64,000 bases of DNA from Polaromonas sp. 39-63-25 (GTDB lineage Bacteria > Pseudomonadota > Gammaproteobacteria > Burkholderiales > Burkholderiaceae_C). Of the stretch, positions 44,307 to 52,170 are shown in pieces. Each line of letters opens with the position of its first letter. Within the stretch, counting starts at the first letter, position 1. The stretch covers positions 81,668 through 145,667 of the forward strand of contig NZ_NCJH01000004.1 in the NCBI RefSeq assembly GCF_002278925.1, written 5' to 3'. The position numbers and the translations under genes were made by a program. The notes below the pieces were generated by a model. The model ran no database searches. It worked only from the letters and a program-made list of their open reading frames with translations, and was not told where the DNA came from.

Positions 44307-44486
44307 ATGTGCATGGGATACGCAAAAGAAATCAGGGCGTGGATGTGTGAGGAAGCCGGCAGTCAACGCGAGTCCATGATGGCCGCCTGGGGCCGTGCAT
44401 TCGAGGAATCCTTCGATGCGTCGGACCCACCCGCCTATTTCCCGCCGGGCAGTGTCGCGGTGATGCCGGAGGCCCCCGCCGCATGA
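44307..44486 (+). CDS. Small hypothetical protein, overlapping czcD
   Basis: A 59-residue reading frame (MCMGYAKEIRAWMCEEAGSQRESMMAAWGRAFEESFDASDPPAYFPP...). It has a ribosome site AGAGGA 9 bases upstream and ends in ATGA, sharing 4 bases with the czcD start at 44483. Two cysteines lie at residues 2 and 14. No family is recognised. Translational coupling to czcD supports that it is real; it may be a metal-related accessory peptide, but this is a guess. Confidence 0.5.
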   Translation: MCMGYAKEIRAWMCEEAGSQRESMMAAWGRAFEESFDASDPPAYFPPGSVAVMPEAPAA

Positions 44487-45397
44487 GCGCTGACCACGAC
44501 CACGACCATGGGCACGCGCCCGCCAACTTCAACCGGGCTTTTGCCATCGGCATTGTGCTCAACATCGTCTTTGTGGCGATCGAGGCGTTTTACGGCTGGA
44601 AAATCAACTCGCTGGCCCTGCTGGCCGACGCCGGGCACAACCTGAGCGACGTGGCGGGTCTGGTCCTGGCGTGGGGCGGCGCACTGGCCAGCAAGCTGCG
44701 CCCCAACGCGCGCCACACCTACGGCTGGAAGCGCGGCACCATTCTGGCGGCTTTTGCCAATGCCCTGCTGCTCCTGATGGCGATGGGTGCACTGGCCTGG
44801 GAAGCGGTGGGCCGCCTTTTCTCGCCCGAGCCGCTGGCCGGTGCCGAGGGCGTGACCATCATGGTGGTGGCCGGCATCGGCATTGTGATCAACACCGCCA
44901 CCGCCCTGCTGTTCATGCGCGGGCGCGAGCACGACCTCAATATCCGCGGCGCCTTCATGCACATGGCCGCCGACGCCCTGGTGTCTGCCGGGGTGGTGGT
45001 CGCGGGGGCGCTGACATTGTGGATGGGCTGGGTGTGGCTGGACCCGGTGGTCAGCCTGCTGATTGCGGGCGTCATCCTGGCGGGAACCGCGAGCCTTTTC
45101 AAGCAGTCGCTTCACATGCTGTTTGACGGCGTCCCCGACAGCGTGGACCCGCAGGCCGTTCAGGCATGTCTGGCGGCGCTGCCAGGCGTGACACGGGTGC
45201 ACGACCTGCACATCTGGGCGATGGGCACGTCGCAAGTCGCGCTGACGGCGCATCTGGTGATGCCGCAGGGACACGCAGACGACGCTTTCCTGAAACACGC
45301 GACCGACCAGTTGCACGACCGTTTCGACATCACGCACGTGACGCTGCAGGTCATGCAGCAAGCCTTCACCGCGCCTTGCGCCCCACCTGATGTGTGA
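44483..45397 (+). CDS. czcD: Cation diffusion facilitator, CzcD-like
   Basis: A 304-residue inner-membrane antiporter with six helices. The N-terminal His-rich metal site is MSADHDHDHGHAPA. Transport-site motifs are HNLSD in helix 2 (LLADAGHNLSDVAGLVLAWG) and HMAAD in helix 5 (FMHMAADALVSAG). A C-terminal cytoplasmic domain (VDPQAVQACLAALPGVTRVHDLHIWAMGTSQVALTAHLV) follows. It exports Zn2+, Co2+ or Cd2+ from the cytoplasm. It overlaps the small gene before it and the amidotransferase after it by a few bases. Confidence 0.9.
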   Translation: MSADHDHDHGHAPANFNRAFAIGIVLNIVFVAIEAFYGWKINSLALLADAGHNLSDVAGLVLAWGGALASKLRPNARHTYGWKRGTILAAFANALLLLMAMGALAWEAVGRLFSPEPLAGAEGVTIMVVAGIGIVINTATALLFMRGREHDLNIRGAFMHMAADALVSAGVVVAGALTLWMGWVWLDPVVSLLIAGVILAGTASLFKQSLHMLFDGVPDSVDPQAVQACLAALPGVTRVHDLHIWAMGTSQVALTAHLVMPQGHADDAFLKHATDQLHDRFDITHVTLQVMQQAFTAPCAPPDV

Positions 45398-46235
45398 GCT
45401 CCTGGCCCTCTCGACTTCCGGGCCGACCCGGCTGACATTTTCGCTCCACACCCTGGCTTCGCGCGGCGGCGCAACCGGCAGCTCGCGCGACGGCTGGGGC
45501 GTTGCCTTCTACCAGGGCGAAGACGTGGCGCTGTTCCGCGAACCGCTGGCCGCCGGAGACAGCCCCTTGGTTCGCTACCTCGAAACCCAGGGGCCGAGCA
45601 CCCAACTGGCCATCTCGCACATCCGCCATGCCACGCGTGGCGCGGTGAGCTTCTCGAACACGCAGCCCTTTGTTCGGGAACTGGGTGGCCGCACCCATGT
45701 GTTTGCCCACAACGGCGACCTGCCCGGCATCGAAAGCTGCAAAACGCTGACGCTCGGCGCCTACCGGCCCGTGGGGCAGACCGATTCGGAACATGCTTTC
45801 TGCGCCCTGATGGAACGCCTGCGGCCACTGTGGGACGGGGCCGAGCCTCCATCCTTGGACGCACGCCTGTCGCTGCTGGCGTCCTTCGCCGCCGACCTGC
45901 GCGCGCTCGGCCCGGCCAACTTTCTTTACGCCGACGGCGACACCCTGTTTGCACACGGCCACAAGCGCCTGCAACCCGACCTCGGCCGTCCCGGGCCGCC
46001 AGGCCTGTGGATGCTGCAACGGCATTGCCCACCCGAGGAGCCGGCGACAGCCCGCGAAGCCGGCGTCGCGATCGTGCAGGAGGAGCGCCACGCCCTGTTT
46101 ATCGCAAGCGTGCCGCTCACCGACGAGGCCTGGCAGCCGCTGGCCGAAGGGGATCTGGTGGCGGTACGCCATGGTGCCTTGCTCGCTACGCGTGGTGCTG
46201 CCACTGCTGCAGTGACTTCATCCGCTACCAAATAG
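45390..46235 (+). CDS. Class II glutamine amidotransferase family protein
   Basis: A 281-residue Ntn-fold protein. After Met, Cys-2 (MCELLALSTSGP) is the expected N-terminal nucleophile. Glutamine-site motifs follow: FSLHTLASRGGATGSSRDGWGVAFYQGE, HIRHATRGAVSFSNTQPFVRELGGRTHVFAHNGDLPGI. Members of the YafJ/glxB branch are predicted hydrolases or glutamine amidotransferases with unknown acceptors. It overlaps czcD by 8 bases but has no obvious functional link. It ends the conserved block; accessory DNA begins just after the stop. Confidence 0.85.
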   Translation: MCELLALSTSGPTRLTFSLHTLASRGGATGSSRDGWGVAFYQGEDVALFREPLAAGDSPLVRYLETQGPSTQLAISHIRHATRGAVSFSNTQPFVRELGGRTHVFAHNGDLPGIESCKTLTLGAYRPVGQTDSEHAFCALMERLRPLWDGAEPPSLDARLSLLASFAADLRALGPANFLYADGDTLFAHGHKRLQPDLGRPGPPGLWMLQRHCPPEEPATAREAGVAIVQEERHALFIASVPLTDEAWQPLAEGDLVAVRHGALLATRGAATAAVTSSATK

Positions 46236-46278
46236 ATAGCTGCTTGCGCTTTCGCAGCAAGGACTGGAGGCTGATTTT
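46223..46278 (+). repeat. Dispersed repeat family A, left border of the accessory region
   Basis: GCTACCAAATAGATAGCTGC ... GCAAGGACTGGAGGCTGATTTT, overlapping the last few bases of the amidotransferase gene. It is the cleanest copy in the window. Confidence 0.88.
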
Positions 46279-46283
46279 ATTCG

Positions 46284-46418
46284 GTAACGCTGGGCAACCC
46301 GGCGGCCATGACCACGGCCGCCGACGCGGCCGAAGCCGTGTGGCGCGCCGCGAACGATTCGGCCGCGCCGCAGCGGTATCCGGCGGGTGCTGACGCGGTC
46401 TCGCTCGCCCGGAAGTGA
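46284..46418 (+). pseudogene. 3' remnant of a short-chain dehydrogenase/reductase gene
   Basis: A frame without start codon reads NPAAMTTAADAAEAVWRAAN-DSAAPQRYPAGADAVSLARK and then TGA. This is the typical C-terminal end of an SDR oxidoreductase (EAVWRAA.. RYPAGADAV..). The rest of the gene is missing; the family A repeat abuts the broken end. Downstream, 46419-46598 has a 58-codon open frame (MDMRTQGCWVVTAEMVM...) of uncertain status, and the rest of the 465-base gap shows no gene. Confidence 0.7.
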
Positions 46419-46701
46419 GTGATGGACATGCGCACCCAGGGCTGCTGGGTCGTCACGGCGGAAATGGTGATGGCAGATCTGCTGATTGCAACGACAGCCA
46501 GCGCCCCTGACATGTCAGCCAGGGATTCGCAGGAACGTGTGATCCAGACTGAGTACAAGGCGGCTCGCACCAATCTGGAGAACTGGAGATTAGGGTGAAA
46601 GCAAAACCACTTGCCATAGCCTTCCCTCGCATATAGAGACAACTCGAAGAAAAAAAACGCACCACAAGACGTTATAAACACGCGCTGTTACAGTCCCCGT
46701 T

Positions 46702-49107
46702 GTGACACATAAAAAATCACCATCGACGACCGAAGTTGGAGACTCTTTCCGCGACTTGGTTTGCGAGCTACTGCGCACTCAGTTCCCCGATGCACAGCCA
46801 GAACAGTACGTGAATGGCACGAAGGTCGACGTGCTTTTCACTCGTGTGGATTTCGGTCGCACTGATCGGATGGCCGTCGAGTGCAAGAGCTATGAGACCC
46901 CTCTGACCAAGACGTACATCGAAGAGAAAATTTGGCCAAAGTACCAGCGACTGCTTGACGCCGGGTACATTGACGGCGTACTTATCGTCAGCAGAAAGCC
47001 TGTTGGAAGCGCCGCAGCAGATTCCATTAAAGGCTGGCGGTATGCGCGCCACTTAACCATTCAAGAACTAGAAGAGTCGCTTCTTGGGATACGCAAGTAC
47101 GTCCAGACGCTTGCAGGTCTGCAGCCCATTGAGGAGGCGTCGTATGTCGAAGCCCGATTCGATGGGCACGATGGAGCCGCGCTTGAGAAACTGCAAGCGT
47201 GGGTGTCCTCGCCAGCAGGCAACGGACTTGCAATCTTGGGGAGCTATGGTCAGGGAAAGACCAGCTTGGCACGACGAGTCGCGGGTTATTACGCCAATGC
47301 CTACTTGGCTGATCCGACTCAGCGTATCCCCATCATCAAAAAACTCGGCGAGGTTGTGCATGAAACGCGCCTGGAAGCGCTCTTCGGAGCCGAATTTACC
47401 GCCGACAGTCCGGCACCCGGGTACCAGTTCAAGACCTTCGACTACCTAAACCAGACAGGACGATTGCTAGTGATTCTGGACGGCTTCGACGAAATGAAGC
47501 ACGCAATGACGGCCTCTGACTTCTTCTCAAACTTTCGAGAATTCAATCGCCTGTTAAAAGGCCAAAGCAAGGTGATTTTGCTTGGCCGGCCCAATGCGCT
47601 CCCCTCAGATGCGCAAGATTTGGTCTTTCGCGGCATTAGGAGGGTCGGAGGACAGAGCGTCGCCAGCACGGAGTTCAATCAGTGGCAGGAGTTGACACTT
47701 GCCTTCTTCAATGAAGCCGAACGCCAAGACCTTCTTTTTAGCAATCTCAAAAATATCGTTAGTCGCTATCAGGTAGCCGGACGCTTTACGTACAAGAGCT
47801 CGTTCGTGGAGGAACGGACGGCCGAAGTGTTGGATCGCGTACCACCTGATCTGCTCGCGCGCCCAGTTCACGTGCAACTGATCTCCGAACTTGCAGCTGA
47901 CCCAAGCTTTGATTTCGGCGACTTCACCCGATATCGACTTTACGATCACTTCATTCGTTCCATGGTGGAGCGGGACACGACGCAAAAGCGTGCCCGCAAG
48001 GCTATTCCGCTCGGTGATCGCTTGCAATTCCAGCGTGATGTGGCTTGGTGGGCTTGGCGACGCATAGGCAAAGTGCAAGGCAGCTTCGGGCGAGAGGAAA
48101 TACCCAACTCCTTGTTGGCCGAGTTGCCTGACGGAAACGCAACTGATCTTGAGGGCAAGCGAAACGAGTACATCGTTTCCACTCTTACAGAGGAGAAAGA
48201 CTCTGGAGTTTTGTACTTCGCACACCGTTCTTTCCAGGAATTTTTGGTAGCTGAACGACTACGATTGGCAAAACCCGACCCGAATGCACACGCTGAGTAC
48301 TCGGCACATATCACCCCGGACATCATCTCATTTTTGAATCAAACGCCAGATCTGGACTACGTCATGGACTGGTACGACACACTGCGTTCCAGCCCCGGTC
48401 TACTGTCACCTTCGTACCTTTTGTTTTACTCGAGGTTCCCTCGTCTAATTGAAAATATCGAACAAACCGCCCTTAGACAACCTGCGCAAGTAGATATGTG
48501 GACGGTGGCGATCATCGTGCTGGCTCACCAGTCGAAGACCCCCGGCTCCCCCACGTTAGCTCAACTCGATGCATTTCTTTTACAGGTATTGAGATTGGGC
48601 CAAGACGATGCTGCCGCCACTGCGACATTGGCCCTTCTCCAAAGGCAACAGAGTCGTTTTTCATCACCCATGCTGCTCGCACTTGTAGGGGGTCTAATCG
48701 AACGATGCTTACGTCGCGCCCGTCCGGAATCTGATCCGTCTGCCCTCTCGATCGAAGCGAAACAATTCGATTTCTCCGCAAAGTGGCTTGGTCACACCGT
48801 AGAGAAGGTTTTTGCGATGCAGGGGAAGCTCGACGCCGCGAAGTTGCAATTTAACCCAGGCAAACTTATTGCACTATGCGCCGGGGAGGTCAACGACCGG
48901 ATGCCGGAAGCTGTCAGCGCGTTCGGCGAAGTCCGGGAAAGTGCAATAGTGGCACCCGTGAGCGTCGAAACCCAGAAGGTATATGAAATGATCGATTTGA
49001 AGCTGCGAAAGGCTCACGACGGCTTCTTGCGTAATCGGAGAACCAATTTCGTAGTTGTATCCTATGACAGGACACGCAGAGCGGGCAATAGTTTCAAGCC
49101 GCATTAA
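46702..49107 (+). CDS. NACHT-domain NTPase with N-terminal Mrr-like nuclease (probable anti-phage NLR-like protein)
   Basis: An 801-residue protein starting at GTG 46702. N-terminal PD-(D/E)XK domain: helix GDSFRDLVCELL, D43 in NGTKVDVLF, E60-C-K62 in MAVECKSYE, as in Mrr-type restriction nucleases. The NTPase has P-loop G180-SYGQGKT-187 and Walker B LLVILDGFDEM (255-265), where the DGFDE form marks NACHT. The helical segment FAHRSFQEFLVAERL matches the end of the NACHT module. The last 280 residues are helical without clear LRR or TPR repeats and would be the sensor. Codon use is visibly more A/T-rich than neighbours, which suggests transfer. No partner gene is present, so it is a stand-alone defence candidate. 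Confidence 0.85.
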   Translation: MTHKKSPSTTEVGDSFRDLVCELLRTQFPDAQPEQYVNGTKVDVLFTRVDFGRTDRMAVECKSYETPLTKTYIEEKIWPKYQRLLDAGYIDGVLIVSRKPVGSAAADSIKGWRYARHLTIQELEESLLGIRKYVQTLAGLQPIEEASYVEARFDGHDGAALEKLQAWVSSPAGNGLAILGSYGQGKTSLARRVAGYYANAYLADPTQRIPIIKKLGEVVHETRLEALFGAEFTADSPAPGYQFKTFDYLNQTGRLLVILDGFDEMKHAMTASDFFSNFREFNRLLKGQSKVILLGRPNALPSDAQDLVFRGIRRVGGQSVASTEFNQWQELTLAFFNEAERQDLLFSNLKNIVSRYQVAGRFTYKSSFVEERTAEVLDRVPPDLLARPVHVQLISELAADPSFDFGDFTRYRLYDHFIRSMVERDTTQKRARKAIPLGDRLQFQRDVAWWAWRRIGKVQGSFGREEIPNSLLAELPDGNATDLEGKRNEYIVSTLTEEKDSGVLYFAHRSFQEFLVAERLRLAKPDPNAHAEYSAHITPDIISFLNQTPDLDYVMDWYDTLRSSPGLLSPSYLLFYSRFPRLIENIEQTALRQPAQVDMWTVAIIVLAHQSKTPGSPTLAQLDAFLLQVLRLGQDDAAATATLALLQRQQSRFSSPMLLALVGGLIERCLRRARPESDPSALSIEAKQFDFSAKWLGHTVEKVFAMQGKLDAAKLQFNPGKLIALCAGEVNDRMPEAVSAFGEVRESAIVAPVSVETQKVYEMIDLKLRKAHDGFLRNRRTNFVVVSYDRTRRAGNSFKPH

Positions 49108-49235
49108 CTACGCCATCCAGATGAGGTTGTTGCGCCTTATCCTTTAGCATGGATGAATCAGTATGCTACTACCTCAATAGCTACTAACGCCCGCCCGCCA
49201 AGGGCAAAACCAGCGCCCTGTAAGACTTATAAGAT

Positions 49236-49439
49236 TCACAAACTCCGCTGCTTCACCCGCCAGAACAGCGCCTCCGCACTCTCCTTGCGCTCGCTGTACC
49301 GGTCCACCAGGTAGGGCGCGACATCGCGAGTAAGCAACGTGAACTTGACGAGTTCTTCCATCACGTCCACCACACCGACCACCGACGACTGATCGGGAAT
49401 CGTCAGCACGCGCAGCAGGTTGATCCGCCGCACACCCAA
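49236..49439 (-). pseudogene. Internally deleted duplicate of the arsH 3' end
   Basis: A 67-codon frame reads [14 protein letters not shown], then directly [45 protein letters not shown]. The intact arsH (52171-52908) has the same sequence with about 20 extra codons between SSV and VVDVM. The 5' two thirds are missing. It lies in the same orientation as arsH about 3 kb away, forming a direct repeat of about 200 bases with the adjoining GATTCACAAACTCCGCTG. The surrounding 49108-49235 and 49440-49640 contain a partial family A repeat (about 49173-49200) and otherwise nothing recognisable. Confidence 0.85.
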
Positions 49440-49640
49440 CTTTGGTGTGACTTATTTACATCCCCAGAACCCGTGCAAACGCCTCCAAAGCGGACTAGCA
49501 TGAAACCGAATGCACCGTCCCCAGACGTTGACGCGCCCAGCGGCTGAATATATCGTTGTGTAAAAGATAAAGGCCATGAACCACAAGCGCCCATCCCGGC
49601 TTGATTTGAAGTACCGGGCTGCGGCCTGAACCAGACAGCC

Positions 49641-50018
49641 ATGCGAAGTTTGACCTCTCAACAATTGCAGGCCCTCGAGAGAACCGGCGCCTCCGAACCG
49701 GAGCCGCTCCATCTTGCCGACCTGAGCCGTCCGTTTGTTTACGACAGGGCGTTTGGCGTTTTTTACTGCGTTCCAGGCCGTCATCGCGACACGATGTCAC
49801 TTCTGTACGCTTATGCCAAAGGGTACGAAAGCGGCATTGACGCGGCTGAAGCGCTTGGCCTGGACTTTCCCGAGGAGACGGCCGACAGGTGGCTGGAAGA
49901 AATCGAGGGGACCGCTTTTCGCAGCTCGGTGGGCCACCGGGTGCAGGTTGGAAAGCGGGCCAACCTCACGCGCATCGAGGAGCGCTGGTTGGGTGAGGTG
50001 GAGTATTTATTTGACTGA
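49641..50018 (+). CDS. Hypothetical protein
   Basis: A 125-residue protein (MRSLTSQQLQALERTGASEPEPLHLADLSRPFVYDRAFGVFYCVPG...). Helical Gln/Leu start, a central part with DTMSLLYAYAKGYESGIDAAEALGLDFPEETADRWLEEIEG and a basic stretch RVQVGKRANLTRIEERWLGEVEYLFD. No signal or membrane segment. It does not match a family I recognise. It lies alone between the decayed arsH copy and the MerR-type gene; a toxin-antitoxin partner is not visible. Confidence 0.55.
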   Translation: MRSLTSQQLQALERTGASEPEPLHLADLSRPFVYDRAFGVFYCVPGRHRDTMSLLYAYAKGYESGIDAAEALGLDFPEETADRWLEEIEGTAFRSSVGHRVQVGKRANLTRIEERWLGEVEYLFD

Positions 50019-50064
50019 GGTCTGAGCCACTCGCGCAGCTGGCAAAACAAGGCGCACGGCCATT

Positions 50065-50120
50065 CGCTACCAATTCAATAGCTGACACCGACCGATCCAT
50101 AAGGGCTGCAGGCCTGTTTC
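50065..50120 (+). repeat. Dispersed repeat family A, intergenic copy
   Basis: GCTACCAATTCAATAGCTGA ... AAGGGCTGCAGGCCTGTTTC between the hypothetical gene and the MerR-type regulator. Confidence 0.75.
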
Positions 50121-50193
50121 TCATGCAAGCGTCGGTCCATGAGCCTGGTTGCCCCACCAACGCGGCAGCTCGCGTCCAGCCTGGCCAGCGCGC

Positions 50194-50625
50194 TCACGCC
50201 TTCGACCGCACGCGCACGGGCTTCCTCACGCGTGGCGTCAACTCGCCGGCCGCCGCTGAGCGCAGCAGTCGCTGAAAGGTCGGGCACTCGGCGTGGCTGG
50301 GCGCGGGACACACCGCCGCATGTCTGAGCCCGTTGCGCATCGCCTTCAGGCGCTTGATCGTGTTGTCCAGCTCGTCGGCCTTGGCGCTGAGCGACTGCCT
50401 GTCGATGCTGGCCTGACCGTCGGGCGAGAACATGGCGCCGATGTCGTCCAGCGAAAACCCGGCGGCCTGCCCGAGCGCAATCAGTGCCAGCTGGTCCAGC
50501 ACGCCCGGTGCAAATGTTCGGCGCAGGCCCTGCCGGCCGGCCGAGGTGATCAGCCCTTTTTCTTCGTAGTAGCGCAGCGCGGAGGCAGGCAGGCCTGACT
50601 TTTTGGCGACTTCGGCGATGTCCAT
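50194..50625 (-). CDS. MerR-family transcriptional regulator
   Basis: About 143 residues from ATG 50625 (MDIAEVAKKSGLPASALRYYEEKGLITSAG), with AGAGG before it. Winged helix-turn-helix SGLPASALRYYEEKGLI, then QGLRRTF, a dimerisation helix LSAKADELDNTIKRLKAMRNGL, and a C-terminal Cys/His cluster C106, H111, C114 (VCPAPSHAECPTF) that could bind metal or sense oxidants. It is divergent from the DUF2938 gene, with a 19-base-spacer MerR promoter in between at 50637-50667. It most likely controls the DUF2938-flavodoxin-DUF2798 genes. Confidence 0.88.
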   Translation of the reverse strand: MDIAEVAKKSGLPASALRYYEEKGLITSAGRQGLRRTFAPGVLDQLALIALGQAAGFSLDDIGAMFSPDGQASIDRQSLSAKADELDNTIKRLKAMRNGLRHAAVCPAPSHAECPTFQRLLRSAAAGELTPRVRKPVRVRSKA

Positions 50626-50636
50626 GAAAAAACCTC

Positions 50637-50667
50637 TTGACTTCAAGTTGACTTGAACTTGTAGAGT
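50637..50667 (+). promoter_or_regulatory. MerR-type promoter with 19-base spacer and operator
   Basis: -35 TTGACT (50637-50642) and -10 TAGAGT (50662-50667) are separated by 19 bases. The spacer contains the perfect palindrome TTCAAGT TG ACTTGAA (50642-50657). This is the diagnostic MerR geometry, where the regulator twists the DNA to align the boxes. The gene read is that at 50703. Confidence 0.88.
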
Positions 50668-50702
50668 GCCCTCACCGTCACTTTTTGTCAACGAGGAATC
50701 AC

Positions 50703-51200
50703 ATGAACACATTTACTGCAGGCGCGGCGCACATCCTGCTCATCGGCATGGGCGCCACCGCAGTCATGGACGCCTGGCTGCTGCTTCTCCAGCGCCTGGG
50801 CGTGCCCACGCTCAACTTCGCAATGATCGGCCGCTGGGTCGGCCACTGGCGCAACGGCACCTGGACGCATGACGCGATCGCGAAGGCCGCGCCGGTGCCA
50901 GGCGAACGCGTTTTGGGGTGGTTCGTCCACTACGCAACCGGCATCGGCTTCGCGGGCCTTCTGGCCGGCATCTTTGGCATGAACTGGGTGCACAGCCCGA
51001 CGCTGCTGCCGGCGCTGTGCGTGGGCATAGCCACAGTCGCAGCGCCCTGGCTCGTCATGCAGCCCGCCATGGGGGCGGGCATCGCGTCGTCGCGCACGCC
51101 GGCACCGGCAAAAAACCGGCTCAGGAGCCTGGTAAATCACAGCGTTTTTGGACTCGGCCTGTACCTGGCCGCCGTCGTCATCGCCTGGATCTCGCGATGA
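50703..51200 (+). CDS. DUF2938 family membrane protein
   Basis: About 165 residues from ATG 50703 with GAGGA before it. Four hydrophobic helices; the N-terminal AGAAHILLIGMGATAVMDAWLLLLQ and the loop MIGRWVGHWRNGTWTHDAIAKAAPVPGERVLGWFVHYATGIGFAGLLA are typical of DUF2938. The family has no established role. It is the first gene under the MerR-type promoter and is followed, 59 bases on, by a flavodoxin-like reductase. Confidence 0.85.
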   Translation: MNTFTAGAAHILLIGMGATAVMDAWLLLLQRLGVPTLNFAMIGRWVGHWRNGTWTHDAIAKAAPVPGERVLGWFVHYATGIGFAGLLAGIFGMNWVHSPTLLPALCVGIATVAAPWLVMQPAMGAGIASSRTPAPAKNRLRSLVNHSVFGLGLYLAAVVIAWISR

Positions 51201-51259
51201 AGCCTTTTTTCAGAGATTCACTCACTCAACTTCACTCAACTTGAACTGGACACCACACC

Positions 51260-51853
51260 ATGAAGAACAAACAACTTGCCGTCATCTATCACAGCGCCCA
51301 CGGCCATACCGGCCACATTGCCGGGCACATCCTGGCGGGTGTGCGATCTGTTCCCGGCATCGATGCGCATTTGCTGAAAGCCGAAGAACTCGCAAAGACT
51401 CCCGAACACCTGCTGGACTATGACGGCTTCGTCTTCGGTTCCCCCACCTACCTGGGCGGTGTCTCCGGCACCTTCAAGACCTTCATGGATTCGACGGGCC
51501 GGCTCTGGAAAAGCCACGCCCTCAAGGGAAAACTGGCATCGGCCTTCACCGTGTCGTCCCTGCCGGCAGGCGACAAGCAATCCACGCTGCTGTCCATCTT
51601 CGTCTTCGCGATGCAACACGGCATGGTCTGGGTCGGCAACGCCATCCTGCCCGAGCAGCACAGCGGCGTGCCGTATGAAGAAGCCGCCAACCGGCTCGGC
51701 TCCTGGTCGGGAATGATGGCGCAGGCCGGGCATTCGGCGCCTGCGGATTCGTTCGCACCCGGGGACATCAAGACGGCGCGGATGTTCGGCACGAATGTTG
51801 CTGAAGCACTGCAGCGCATGGCAGCGAATGCCAATCTGGAGGTGACGCAATGA
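51260..51853 (+). CDS. Flavodoxin-like NAD(P)H:quinone reductase (WrbA/NQO type)
   Basis: A 197-residue protein. FMN-binding loops: YHSAHGHTGHIAGHILAGV (phosphate loop S/T-rich, residues 10-28), YDGFVFGSPTYLGGVSGTFKTFMD (isoalloxazine loop) and SWSGMMAQAGHSAPADSFAPGD. It probably reduces quinones or other electrophiles in the cytoplasm by two-electron transfer. Its stop overlaps the start of the DUF2798 gene by 4 bases. It belongs to the MerR-controlled module. Confidence 0.88.
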   Translation: MKNKQLAVIYHSAHGHTGHIAGHILAGVRSVPGIDAHLLKAEELAKTPEHLLDYDGFVFGSPTYLGGVSGTFKTFMDSTGRLWKSHALKGKLASAFTVSSLPAGDKQSTLLSIFVFAMQHGMVWVGNAILPEQHSGVPYEEAANRLGSWSGMMAQAGHSAPADSFAPGDIKTARMFGTNVAEALQRMAANANLEVTQ

Positions 51854-52107
51854 TTCCCCGAAAATTTGAGTCCATGTTGTTCGGCTTCTTTCTGTCAGGC
51901 CTGATGTCGCTGCTGGTCGCAGGAATATCCACGCTGCGCGCCGCCGGGATGGGGCCGGGCTTTCTGTCACTGTGGATCACTTCCTGGCTCACGGCGTGGT
52001 TGTTTGCCTTCCCGGCGGTGCTGGTGGTTTCGCCTGTGGCGCGCCGGCTGGTTCGCAGCCTTCTGCAAGCGGAGGGAGCAGCAGGCCCTGCTTCAAAGAG
52101 AGACTGA
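51850..52107 (+). CDS. DUF2798 small membrane protein
   Basis: An 85-residue protein with two membrane helices: FESMLFGFFLSGLMSLLVAGISTL and FLSLWITSWLTAWLFAFPAVLVVSPVARRLVR. This length and the F-A-F-P-A-V-L-V-V-S-P-V-A-R-R end match DUF2798. Function unknown. Last gene of the module; overlaps the flavodoxin stop (ATGA). Confidence 0.85.
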   Translation: MIPRKFESMLFGFFLSGLMSLLVAGISTLRAAGMGPGFLSLWITSWLTAWLFAFPAVLVVSPVARRLVRSLLQAEGAAGPASKRD

Positions 52108-52112
52108 CCGGT

Positions 52113-52170
52113 CGCTATTAATTCAATAGCTGCCTGCGCTTGTCCGGCATGGGCTGGAGGCCGATTTGAT
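52113..52170 (+). repeat. Dispersed repeat family A, between the MerR module and arsH
   Basis: GCTATTAATTCAATAGCTGC ... GGGCTGGAGGCCGATTTGAT. It directly abuts the arsH stop, at the right end of the segment bracketed by the two arsH 3' copies. Confidence 0.82.

Noticed and set aside
46422-46598. 58-codon open frame MDMRTQGCWVVTAEMVM...
   Set aside because: No ribosome site or family; it follows a decayed gene and shows no coding signature. Noted only in the remnant's entry.
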